From: Mycolicibacterium porcinum
Lineage (GTDB): Bacteria; Actinomycetota; Actinomycetes; Mycobacteriales; Mycobacteriaceae
Reading direction: 5' to 3'
Length of the DNA: 34,888 bases
Assembly (NCBI GenBank): GCA_001942045.1
Contig: MSTD01000054.1
Span: 1 to 34,888, forward strand
Position numbers and translations under genes: made by a program. Shown in pieces: positions 26,980 to 34,888 of the stretch. How positions within the stretch are numbered: position 1 is the first letter of the stretch; each line of letters starts with the position of its first letter. The notes below the pieces were generated by a model that did no database searches, was not told the DNA's origin, and saw only the letters and a list, made by a program, of their open reading frames with translations.

Positions 26980-27798
26980 ATGTGGGGTTCGCTACTGGCA
27001 TTGGGGCTGCTGTTGTCGCTGCACCCCCTGCGCCTTGGCGTCACCCTTCTAGTGATCTCCAGGTCCAGGCCGATGCAGAATCTGTTCGTCTACTGGCTCG
27101 GTTCCTTGACAGTATGTTTTGTTCTCTTGATCGTCCCGCTATTCCTGCTGCACTTCGTCCCGGCATTTTCCTCAGTAACGTCGCACGCGGACCTGACCAC
27201 GAATCCGACCGCCCGCCACGTCGGACTCGGCCTGGGAATCCTCTCACTAATGGTGGCTGCGCTGATCGCTCTGCGGTCGACGACAGGAATGCGAAGATAC
27301 GCGTCGGCGTCGCACCGCATTAAGGGGCCGGGCAATCCCCGCCGCGGCGAAGCGAGGACCCAGGTACTCGATGACGAACCCAATCCGATTTCAAAACTAC
27401 TGTCGCCCGCCGACGATCCCACGACCGGTGACAGGTTTCGAACCCGACGATTGGCCAAACGCATTCGTGACGCCTGGGAAGGCGGAGCGCTATGGGTCTC
27501 GTTCGTGATCGGGCTCGCCATGGGCCCGTCAGCCGACGGGGTGTTGTTCGTGCTCGCAATAATTGTGGCTTCGGGGCACTCCATCGGCCTGCAGGTCGGA
27601 GCCGCTGTCACGTTCATTCTCGCAATGCTCGCTGTCGAGGAGGTTGTGCTCGTCAGCAACCTGGCCGCGCCTAGACGAACCCAGGCATTCCTGCGGCAAT
27701 TGCACAATTGGGCGCACGCCCATCGGAGGAAGGTCATGATTGCCATATTTGCCGTTGTAGGAATATCACTGATCGCCCAAGGGATTGTCAGCGGCTGA
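26980..27798 (+). CDS. Gap/Sap-type lipid-addressing membrane protein (SfLAP family)
   Basis: The 272-residue integral membrane protein has six likely transmembrane segments (about 1-26, 36-60, 80-99, 170-197, 203-226, 251-270) and a long charged loop (100-168) between the third and fourth. The N-terminus MWGSLLALGLLLSLHPLRLGVTLLVISR and the QNLFVYWLG segment are characteristic of the GPL-addressing (Gap) and sulfolipid-1-addressing (Sap) proteins of mycobacteria, small helpers in moving complex lipids to the surface. Placed between the PKS and the methyltransferase/NRPS, it marks the cluster product as a probable envelope lipid. The ATG at 26980 has only a weak ribosome-binding site. Confidence 0.85.
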   Translation: MWGSLLALGLLLSLHPLRLGVTLLVISRSRPMQNLFVYWLGSLTVCFVLLIVPLFLLHFVPAFSSVTSHADLTTNPTARHVGLGLGILSLMVAALIALRSTTGMRRYASASHRIKGPGNPRRGEARTQVLDDEPNPISKLLSPADDPTTGDRFRTRRLAKRIRDAWEGGALWVSFVIGLAMGPSADGVLFVLAIIVASGHSIGLQVGAAVTFILAMLAVEEVVLVSNLAAPRRTQAFLRQLHNWAHAHRRKVMIAIFAVVGISLIAQGIVSG

Positions 27799-27809
27799 TT
27801 CGCACGCCA

Positions 27810-28316
27810 TCAATGGGCCCGCCGAGCAATCCACTTCGCGGTGAATTGTTGAATCATCGAGAACTGTTGCCGCAGAAACTGACCGACCAGACTCTCGATC
27901 TTGCCGCCGACCAGCGGAACCCTGAACTCAACTACCGCATTGCAGTCGAGACGCGAACCACACCACATTGGCGTGACCAAGGCAGTACCGCACCCAGAAC
28001 CCGGGGCTCCGTGAGTGACAAAATTTACCTCTCCCCGCAGGGAATTCGGCGCGACTTGTCTCCACGTCTCCGTCTGCACCACATGCCATCTGGTCGGATA
28101 TACCTTCGCGACGATCAGGGGTAATGCGCTGCCACTCACCTCATGGTTGAGGAGTACTTCTACAGCGCCGTCATCGCCGATACCCAGCGACTCAAGCTTG
28201 CCTACGCCTCCGAAGGCCACCATTCGCGCCGACCAATAATCCGGATCCGAAAACGCCTCGTATATCTGCTCGACTGTTGCCGAGGAATCAATGGAGAACT
28301 CGAACGAGCGGGGCAT
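27810..28316 (-). CDS. DUF2505 family protein (SRPBCC-like)
   Basis: The 168-residue protein is convergent with the Gap-like gene, only 11 bp apart. The opening MPRSFEFSIDSSATVEQIYEAFSDPDYWSARMVAFGG and the ending VEFRVPLVGGKIESLVGQFLRQQFSMIQQFTAKWIA are typical of the DUF2505 group widespread in mycobacteria. The fold is expected to be a START/SRPBCC cavity that can hold a lipid; no enzymatic motif is visible and there is no signal peptide. It may bind a cluster intermediate, but it could also be an unrelated passenger. Confidence 0.8.
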   Translation of the reverse strand: MPRSFEFSIDSSATVEQIYEAFSDPDYWSARMVAFGGVGKLESLGIGDDGAVEVLLNHEVSGSALPLIVAKVYPTRWHVVQTETWRQVAPNSLRGEVNFVTHGAPGSGCGTALVTPMWCGSRLDCNAVVEFRVPLVGGKIESLVGQFLRQQFSMIQQFTAKWIARRAH

Positions 28317-28485
28317 ATGAGAAAGGTTATAGGCGAAACGCCGGTTTGAGCCACTGCCCGTGCTGCTGCTCCATTTTCATTGCGGAAGCAATTACAACGA
28401 CGGCGACCCGCCAGGACAAGAAGCCGAATCAGCGTTCTCGTCGAATTTGCTGAAGTTCAATAGTTGCGTCTGAGATACTCGTCAG

Positions 28486-29295
28486 ATGGCTGTCAAGGAA
28501 CGCATCGCTCTCAACCGCGTGGTCTGGGACCTTCACCAAAAGGGTCAGAAACTGGTTTATCACTACTTCACCCGCCGGCTCGCGGCACACGACGTCGTGT
28601 TCTTCAACTACGGTTACGAAGAAGAACCCGCGATGGGAATCCCACTGGAACCCTCCGACGAGCCAAATCGGTACAGCATTCAGCTGTACCACAAGACAGC
28701 CACCCAGGCGGGTGGGCTCAGCGGGCAGCGCGTCCTGGAAGTCGGCTGCGGCCACGGGGGCGGGGCTTCATATCTGGCACGAACTTTGCAGCCAGCTACA
28801 TATGTAGGTCTAGACCTGAACCCGACAGGCATCGAGTTCTGTAAGGAAAAGCACGGATTACCTGGACTCGACTTCGTGCAGGGCGATGCTCAAGATCTGC
28901 CGTTCCCCGACGGATCTTTCGATGCGGTAGTCAACGTCGAATCCTCAATTCACTACCCAAACTTCGCGAGGTTCCTGGAAGAAGTCGCACGCGTGCTGCG
29001 ACCCGGCGGGCACTTCCTCTACGCCGACGCGCGCTTCGCGAAACACGTCCCCGATTGGGAAGCAGAACTCACCAACGCCCCGATGAGCATGCTGTCGCAC
29101 GCGGACATCACACCGGAAGTCGTCCGCGGCATGAAGCGCAACGTGCAGGAATGGCCGGACATGGTGGACCGGCGCGTACTGCGGTTCTTGTTTGGCCTGG
29201 CCCGCGACAACGCGCACGTGGAGAACTCACAGGTGTACAAGAATTTGCAGAGCGGCAAACTTTCCTATCGGATGTACTGCTACTCAAAGAGCTAA
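28486..29295 (+). CDS. SAM-dependent O-methyltransferase of complex lipids (Rv2952/GPL type)
   Basis: The 269-residue protein closely resembles the phthiotriol dimycocerosate methyltransferase Rv2952 and the GPL rhamnosyl methyltransferases. It shares FFNYGYEEEPAMGIPLEPSDEPNRYSIQLYHKTATQ, the SAM motif I VLEVGCGHGGG (83-93), Asp110 in GLDLN, FVQGDAQDLPF (130-140) and the C-terminal GKLSYRMYCYSKS. These enzymes methylate hydroxyl groups on lipids or sugars of envelope lipids in the cytosol. The hydroxyl in question here is unknown; a Thr side chain, a polyketide hydroxyl or a sugar would each fit. It is convergent with the NRPS. Confidence 0.92.
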   Translation: MAVKERIALNRVVWDLHQKGQKLVYHYFTRRLAAHDVVFFNYGYEEEPAMGIPLEPSDEPNRYSIQLYHKTATQAGGLSGQRVLEVGCGHGGGASYLARTLQPATYVGLDLNPTGIEFCKEKHGLPGLDFVQGDAQDLPFPDGSFDAVVNVESSIHYPNFARFLEEVARVLRPGGHFLYADARFAKHVPDWEAELTNAPMSMLSHADITPEVVRGMKRNVQEWPDMVDRRVLRFLFGLARDNAHVENSQVYKNLQSGKLSYRMYCYSKS

Positions 29296-29311
29296 AAGCG
29301 AGAATTTCCGG

Positions 29312-29341
29312 GAGCCAGGCTCGCGCCTGCGAAGCTGGCTC
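29312..29341. terminator. Probable hairpin terminator between methyltransferase and NRPS
   Basis: GAGCCAG (29312-29318) pairs with CTGGCTC (29335-29341) in the 53-bp gap between two convergent stops. An alternative small hairpin, GAGCC-A-GGCTC, overlaps the left arm. There is no U-tract. Confidence 0.45.
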
Positions 29342-29348
29342 GTGGCTT

Positions 29349-32300
29349 TCATCCCTCCAATGACGACTTAAGCTGTTCTCCGTACATCACCAGTGACTCC
29401 GGGGACAGCATTTCCCCGTGGACGGCATCGACCGAAAACTCCCTTATCTCACCAGTGACGAATGGACGCCAGCTCTGCAGGGCCGACAACCCTCGATTCT
29501 CTTCTCGCCCAGCCGAGAAGATCACCAGATCGCCGTCGAATGGTTCCGGAACGTGAGCTCGATGCAACATCGTGCTGTCACTGAGATTCTTGGCGAGCAG
29601 TTCCAGTATCGGCTTGTATCGGGCGAATTCCATCGCTCCGCGTTCGCGGACGAGCCCTTCGACCTGCTCAGAGGAAAGCGGCTCGTCCTGCTGCGGCACC
29701 GGGATCGCGAAGAATCGCAGGACTTCCTCAAGGATGTGCGCCTCGACTTCAGCCTGCTCGACGCTGCTGTCGGTGGTAGGAAGGGCGTCGAGCATAACGA
29801 GGCGGCTGACTTCGCTTCCGCGACGCCGAAGCTCGACTCCGACTGCTTGAGCGACGACACCACCGAACGACCATCCCAGAATCTTGTACGGGCCGGTTGA
29901 ATCGACACCCTGAATTCGGTCGGCATACTGCTTCGCCATGTCCCGAATCTGTTCGGGCTCCGCCTCCACACCTTGCGAAATCCGTTGAATGCCAACGATC
30001 GGGCCATCTAGGTACTGACCTAGGACATGATAGGGCCAACTCACGCCGCCACCTGGATGGATGCAGAACACGGGACTACCGATCCCCTCCTTCAGTACCT
30101 CGACCGGGTTGACCTCTACGTCGCCGGATTCTTTGTCAAGCTGGTGACTCAAACCACTGACCGTCGGTGTCTGGAACAGGGTGCGCACGGAGAGTTCTAC
30201 GTCGAGATTCCGGTTGATCGTCGTGATAAGTCGCATCGCGGAAAGGGAGTCCCCGCCGAGGTCGAAGAACGAATCGTCGACTCCGACCCGATCCAACCCG
30301 AGAATCTCGCCATAGATGCTCGCCAATTTTTCCTCAACCGCGTTGGTCGGTGCACGATAGCCACTGCCGATCCCGTAATTCGGCGATGGTAGGGCGCGAG
30401 CGTCGAGCTTGCCGTTGACGGTCAGGGGAAGGCTATCTAGTACGACAATCGCCGCAGGCACTTCGTACGCCGGCAGTCGTTCAGCCAACTCGTTTCGCAA
30501 CCTGACTGCGTCAGCTGTACCGGTGACATAGCCCACCAACCGCTTATCGCCGGGGTTGTCCTCGCGGACAATCACTGCCGCTTGCTCCACACCATCAAGC
30601 TGGGCCAGCACGGCCTCGACTTCGCCCAGTTCGATGCGGTAACCGCGAATCTTGACCTGCTCATCGGCCCGACCAACGTACAACAATTCACCACTAGGGT
30701 CCCACCGGACCAGATCTCCCGTGCGGTACATCCGCGCGCCAACGCCGCCGAAGGGACACGCCACGAAGCGTGATGCCGTCAACCCCGCCTGACCCACATA
30801 TCCGTGCGCGAGTGCATCGCCTGCCACATAGAGCTCGCCGAGCGCGCCAGCGGGGACCGGCCGCAACCATCCATCTAGCACGAAGAAACCCAGGTGCGTC
30901 AGCGGCATTCCGATTGGGCTGGCAGTGCTTTCAGCATCGTCAGCAGTGAGCTCGCGGAACGAGGCATGCACCGTCGTCTCCGACGTTCCGTACATATTGA
31001 TCATGCGCGGCGGCTCCGGATGACGGTCGAACCAACTCCGGATCCTGTGCGGTTCAAGAGGTTCTCCGCCAAACACCACTGCGTCCAGTTGCAACGGGCG
31101 AACCTGCCCGGACGCGAGCGCGTCAACCGCGTCCAGCGCATAGAACGCCGATGGGGTCCGGCTCAGCACGCTAACATGCTCGGCTACGAGCAAGGCGTGC
31201 AAGTCTTGCGGTGAACGAGCAATTGGGTCGGGAACCACTAACAGTCGCCCTCCACCCAACAGGGGACCCCAGATCTCCCACACCGAGAAGTCGAAGGCCA
31301 ACGAATGGCACTGCGTCCACGTCCCACATCGCGGCACACGAGCATCGAGAACCTCTAGTAGCTGCGTCACGTTGCCGTGCGGCACCGCAACCCCCTTTGG
31401 CACTCCAGTAGTGCCCGACGTGTAGACCAGGTAGGCGAGGTCGTCAGCCGCGGGCGCCGGCAACTGCGTGATCGGCTGCCTGCCGACGCGGGCGTCGTCG
31501 ACATCTACGATGTGCAAGTCGTAGCGGGACAGTCGGTCGACCAACTCGCCGGTAGTGACCACAGCAATCGGACCCGCATCCTCGATCATGTACTTCATTC
31601 GAGCGTCAGGATGTGCTGGGTCAATCGGCACATACGCCGCACCTGCCTTCAGCACCGCCAATATGGCCGTGACTGCCTTGATTGACCGCGGCAGCAGGAG
31701 CGCCACACGACTCCCTGGTCCCGCGCCCTTGCCAATTAACAGATGCGCCAACCGAGTCGATGCCAAATCCAGTTCGTGATACGTCAAGGATGTGTCGTCG
31801 AAGGTGATGGCCACCGCTTCCGGAGTGCGGGCCACCTGCTCGGCGAACAACTCAGGTATCGAGGCGGCTTCCAGCGAATCCTGGTTCAAAACCTCACGAT
31901 TGCCGAGTTCATCAAGGCAACCACGTTCAGCTTCATCGAGCATGTCGATCGACCACAGTCGCTCGGTGGGCGATTCGGTCATCGCCATCAACACGCGCTC
32001 GAACTGGGCGACCATGGATGCGATGTTCTCCGTGTCGAACACGTCAGTACGGAACTCCACGGCTCCACCAATACCCGCGGGTTCACCCGTCGCACTCCAC
32101 CTTTCGGAGATCGAGAACGTTAGATCCATACGGGCTGTGTGTGTCTCTGCTGGCAACGGTACGGCCTGAACATCACCCAATGTCAGTGCCTCGCTGCGGA
32201 TTTGCCCATCGAAGTTCTGCCAGGCCAACATCACCTGGACAAGCGGATGGTGCGCCAAGCTTCGAGTCGGCTTGAGCCGGTCCACCAGCACCTCGAAGGG

Positions 32301-34888
32301 CACATCCTGGTGTTCGAACGCAGCGACGCTGCGCTGGCGCACTTGAGCCAGCAACTCGGCCACAGTTGGGTCTCCCGACAGGTCGACTCGCAACACCAAC
32401 GTGTTGACGAAGAATCCGACCACCTCATCGAGAGCGGGATCATTGCGTCCCGCGATGGGAAAACCGACGGCGACGTCGCTGCTGGCACTGATCTTCGATA
32501 ACAACACCGCCAAAGCCGCCTGCACCACCATGAAGGTGGTGACGCCATGTTCGCGCGCCATCTCCCGCACGCGCTGCTGCAAGTCAGGCGGCCAATCGAT
32601 TGGCACTCTCGAACCAAGGTAATCGGCCACCGGCGGATATGGACGAGCAGTAGGCAATTGCAGTTGCTCCGGCATTCCGGCCAAGGCATCCTGCCAATAG
32701 GCCAATTGCCCGGCGATTCGGCTGTTCGGATCGGTGAGCTCACCGAGGTGCGCACGCTGCCACAGTGTGTAATCCGCGTACTGCACGGGCAATGGTGCCC
32801 AATTGGGTGTGAGGCCTTCCTGCCGCGCCGAATAGGCCTGCGCAATATCACTGACCAACGGAGCGATCGACATCCCGTCCGCAGCAATGTGGTGCACAAC
32901 CATCGCCAACAGGTGCTCACCATCGGCTACCCGTATCAGTTTCGCCCGCAAGGGAATTTCGTGCATCAGATCGAAGGGATGACGCACTGTGTCTTCGACA
33001 ACTGCATCCAGCTGATCCTCCGGCAAAGCCGTAGCATCCGAGATCTCCCAGCCGAAATCCGCCTGCTCCGCCGGTAGAACGACTTGTTGTGGTATTCCGT
33101 CGGCGTCGGGGAACACGGTGCGCAGGCTTTCGTGACGGGACACGATGTCGGCCAGAGCGGCTCCTAGCGCTTCGACCTCGAGGGGACCGGTCAGCCGCAG
33201 CACCGCCGCCATGTTGTATACCGCTGACGCGCCCTGCAGCTGGTCTAGGAACCACAGTCTGCTTTGCGCGAACGACAACGGAATCGCGGCTGGGCGATCA
33301 CTCGCCACCATCGGTTCACGTCTGCCCGCTTCCCCACTGACCCGAGGAGCCAACTCGGCGATCGTGGGCGCGTCGAACAATGCACGCACCGTCAGACCTG
33401 CGTCCAGACTGGAATTTATCGCTGAAACTAGGCGCATCGCGGAAAGAGAATCTCCGCCGAGGTCGAAGAATGAGTCGCCGACTCCGACTGTCGCGATGCC
33501 CAGCACATGACAGAAAAGTCCCGCGAGGAGCTCCTCGACAGCACCAATGGGTACGCGGTGTCGACCACCACTCTGATAGTCCGGTGCCGGCAACGCACGG
33601 GTGTCGAGCTTTCCACTGACCGTCAGTGAGAATCCCTCAACGACCACGACTGCGGCAGGCACCATATACGCAGGCAATCGTTCACTCAAGGCGCTGCGTA
33701 CCTTTGCGGGATGCGCGGTACCGGTGATGTAACCGACAAGGCGCTTGTCACCTGGGCGGTCCTCGCGAGCGATGACGACCGCCTGCTCCACTCCGTCAAG
33801 GTCTGCTAGCGCTGCCTGCACATCCCCCAGCTCAATGCGGTAGCCGCGGATCTTCACCTGCTCGTCGGAGCGGCCTAGATACTGCAACTGCCCATCGACA
33901 CCCCAACGCACCAGATCCCCGGTGCGATACATCCGTGCCCCCGGCAATCCGAAAGGACACGGCAAGAACCTCGTCGAAGTCAAACCCGGACGGCCCACGT
34001 AGCCAACTGCCACTCCGCGACCCGCCACGTACAACTCACCGACCACCCCTGTCGGCACTGGCTGCAGATAGCGGTCCAACACGAACAGCGCCGCCCCTGG
34101 CACCGGCACACCGATCGGCACCACACCCGAACCCGCTGTCAGCGGAGCACTGATCGCCGCGTACACCGTCGCCTCCGTCGGGCCGTAGGCATTGATCATG
34201 GTGCGCCCCGCCACCGCCCACCGATCCACAAGATCGGCAGGGCATGCCTCACCAGCGACCACCAACGTGGTCGCCTCTAAACGTTGCGGCGAAAGTACCC
34301 CAGCGGCCGACGGAGTCTGTCCCACAACCGTCACCTCTTCGCGGGTCAACAGCGCATGAAAGTCCTTGGGGGAGGCCGCAATGTCCTCTGGTATCACGAC
34401 TAACCGTGCCCCACGCGAGAGCGCGGCCCAGATCTCCCACACCGACACGTCGAATGAGTACGAATGCCATTGAGACCACACAGACCCTGGACCGCTGACC
34501 AATTTCCGATCGGCGTCGAGAGCCTCCAGCAACGCGATGACGCTGCGATGTTCGATCGCCACGCCCTTGGGGACCCCCGTGGTGCCCGACGTATAGATGA
34601 TGTACGCAATGTCGTCGCCCGCGGGTGGTGGCAATGGCGTGCCGTCCTGGCGAGCAGTCCGAGCATCCTCGATATCGATTACCGCCAGGTCGTATCCGTC
34701 CAACCGGCCTGCAAAAGACGCGGTCGTGACGGCAGCTACCGGGACGGCATCACCGAGGATGACGCCGATGCGTGCGTCCGGGTGCGCCGGATCAATCGGC
34801 ACATACGCCGCCCCCGTCTTGAGCACCGCCAGCATCGCCACGACCGCCTCAGCCGAACGCGAGAACAACAACGCCACACACCGACCCG
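29349..34888 (-). CDS. Nonribosomal peptide synthetase, C-terminal two modules with thioesterase (A-PCP-C-A-PCP-TE), 5' end outside window
   Basis: The minus-strand frame is open from the right edge to TGA at 29349-29351 (about 1846 codons). In order: adenylation domain 1, starting inside its N-terminal part (to about 33610; [28 protein letters not shown]); PCP1 (GGDSL near 33450); condensation domain with HHIAADG (about 32888); adenylation domain 2 (about 31900-30390; [17 protein letters not shown]); PCP2 (GGDSL near 30255); thioesterase (about 30090-29352) with GWSFGG (29860-29877) and His in VHGEM (29409-29423). By eye the selectivity residues of A2 are D-F-W-S-V-G-M-V-H-K, 8 of 10 identical to the threonine code. 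A1 reads D-V-W-G-V-A-A-V-Y-K, which I cannot assign. No epimerisation or methylation domain is visible. The TE releases the product by hydrolysis or cyclisation. Confidence 0.95.
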   Translation of the reverse strand, partial: GRCVALLFSRSAEAVVAMLAVLKTGAAYVPIDPAHPDARIGVILGDAVPVAAVTTASFAGRLDGYDLAVIDIEDARTARQDGTPLPPPAGDDIAYIIYTSGTTGVPKGVAIEHRSVIALLEALDADRKLVSGPGSVWSQWHSYSFDVSVWEIWAALSRGARLVVIPEDIAASPKDFHALLTREEVTVVGQTPSAAGVLSPQRLEATTLVVAGEACPADLVDRWAVAGRTMINAYGPTEATVYAAISAPLTAGSGVVPIGVPVPGAALFVLDRYLQPVPTGVVGELYVAGRGVAVGYVGRPGLTSTRFLPCPFGLPGARMYRTGDLVRWGVDGQLQYLGRSDEQVKIRGYRIELGDVQAALADLDGVEQAVVIAREDRPGDKRLVGYITGTAHPAKVRSALSERLPAYMVPAAVVVVEGFSLTVSGKLDTRALPAPDYQSGGRHRVPIGAVEELLAGLFCHVLGIATVGVGDSFFDLGGDSLSAMRLVSAINSSLDAGLTVRALFDAPTIAELAPRVSGEAGRREPMVASDRPAAIPLSFAQSRLWFLDQLQGASAVYNMAAVLRLTGPLEVEALGAALADIVSRHESLRTVFPDADGIPQQVVLPAEQADFGWEISDATALPEDQLDAVVEDTVRHPFDLMHEIPLRAKLIRVADGEHLLAMVVHHIAADGMSIAPLVSDIAQAYSARQEGLTPNWAPLPVQYADYTLWQRAHLGELTDPNSRIAGQLAYWQDALAGMPEQLQLPTARPYPPVADYLGSRVPIDWPPDLQQRVREMAREHGVTTFMVVQAALAVLLSKISASSDVAVGFPIAGRNDPALDEVVGFFVNTLVLRVDLSGDPTVAELLAQVRQRSVAAFEHQDVPFEVLVDRLKPTRSLAHHPLVQVMLAWQNFDGQIRSEALTLGDVQAVPLPAETHTARMDLTFSISERWSATGEPAGIGGAVEFRTDVFDTENIASMVAQFERVLMAMTESPTERLWSIDMLDEAERGCLDELGNREVLNQDSLEAASIPELFAEQVARTPEAVAITFDDTSLTYHELDLASTRLAHLLIGKGAGPGSRVALLLPRSIKAVTAILAVLKAGAAYVPIDPAHPDARMKYMIEDAGPIAVVTTGELVDRLSRYDLHIVDVDDARVGRQPITQLPAPAADDLAYLVYTSGTTGVPKGVAVPHGNVTQLLEVLDARVPRCGTWTQCHSLAFDFSVWEIWGPLLGGGRLLVVPDPIARSPQDLHALLVAEHVSVLSRTPSAFYALDAVDALASGQVRPLQLDAVVFGGEPLEPHRIRSWFDRHPEPPRMINMYGTSETTVHASFRELTADDAESTASPIGMPLTHLGFFVLDGWLRPVPAGALGELYVAGDALAHGYVGQAGLTASRFVACPFGGVGARMYRTGDLVRWDPSGELLYVGRADEQVKIRGYRIELGEVEAVLAQLDGVEQAAVIVREDNPGDKRLVGYVTGTADAVRLRNELAERLPAYEVPAAIVVLDSLPLTVNGKLDARALPSPNYGIGSGYRAPTNAVEEKLASIYGEILGLDRVGVDDSFFDLGGDSLSAMRLITTINRNLDVELSVRTLFQTPTVSGLSHQLDKESGDVEVNPVEVLKEGIGSPVFCIHPGGGVSWPYHVLGQYLDGPIVGIQRISQGVEAEPEQIRDMAKQYADRIQGVDSTGPYKILGWSFGGVVAQAVGVELRRRGSEVSRLVMLDALPTTDSSVEQAEVEAHILEEVLRFFAIPVPQQDEPLSSEQVEGLVRERGAMEFARYKPILELLAKNLSDSTMLHRAHVPEPFDGDLVIFSAGREENRGLSALQSWRPFVTGEIREFSVDAVHGEMLSPESLVMYGEQLKSSLEG

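Overview
The window reads as the chromosome of a fast-growing, non-tuberculous mycobacterium (Mycolicibacterium-like). Coding is dense and GC-rich, with GTG starts and 1-4 nt gene overlaps. The left half follows, from memory, the gene order of the sterol-catabolism block Rv3518c-Rv3531c of M. tuberculosis. The right half carries mycobacterial lipid families: a fatty acyl-AMP ligase (FAAL), a mycocerosic-acid-synthase-type PKS, a GPL/sulfolipid-addressing membrane protein and a phthiotriol-type methyltransferase.

Left half (about 1-15223): steroid catabolism. After the 5' end of a truncated exported protein come cyp142 (sterol C27 oxidation) and an acetoacetate-decarboxylase-like gene, translationally coupled and preceded by an unusual 10-bp inverted repeat. 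Next is a divergent pair: an F420-type oxidoreductase on the minus strand, and on the plus strand a tight operon of tandem DUF35 protein, ltp4, ltp3, a second luciferase-like oxidoreductase and a SnoaL-like protein. Then follow a gamma-carbonic-anhydrase-like gene, a putative lipoprotein, kshA (3-ketosteroid 9alpha-hydroxylase oxygenase) with a small Cys/His-rich partner, and a minus-strand operon (DUF1214-like, SDR, sulfotransferase). Three exact matches to the KstR operator TnnAACnnGTTnnA lie at 3461, 9385 and 14267, so most of this half is probably one cholesterol-induced regulon. An IclR-type regulator sits directly behind the third operator. Two long hairpins (8028-8092 and 11088-11130) separate convergent units.

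Right half (15231-34888): a lipid/lipopeptide cluster. On the minus strand are htpG (Hsp90), a FAAL and an alpha/beta hydrolase. Divergently on the plus strand are a complete single-module reducing PKS (KS-AT-DH-ER-KR-ACP) and a Gap/Sap-type membrane protein. Beyond them are a DUF2505 protein, a lipid O-methyltransferase and, convergent with it, the 3' 5.5 kb of an NRPS (A-PCP-C-A-PCP-TE) that continues past the right edge. A plausible scheme is that the FAAL activates a fatty acid, the MAS-like PKS elongates it, and the NRPS condenses a peptide that probably ends in threonine and is released by the thioesterase. The methyltransferase would then tailor the product and the Gap-like protein assist its export. 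This does not match the known glycopeptidolipid NRPS pair, and the product cannot be named from the window. The most unusual point is the Hsp90 gene between the activating ligase and the megasynthases.
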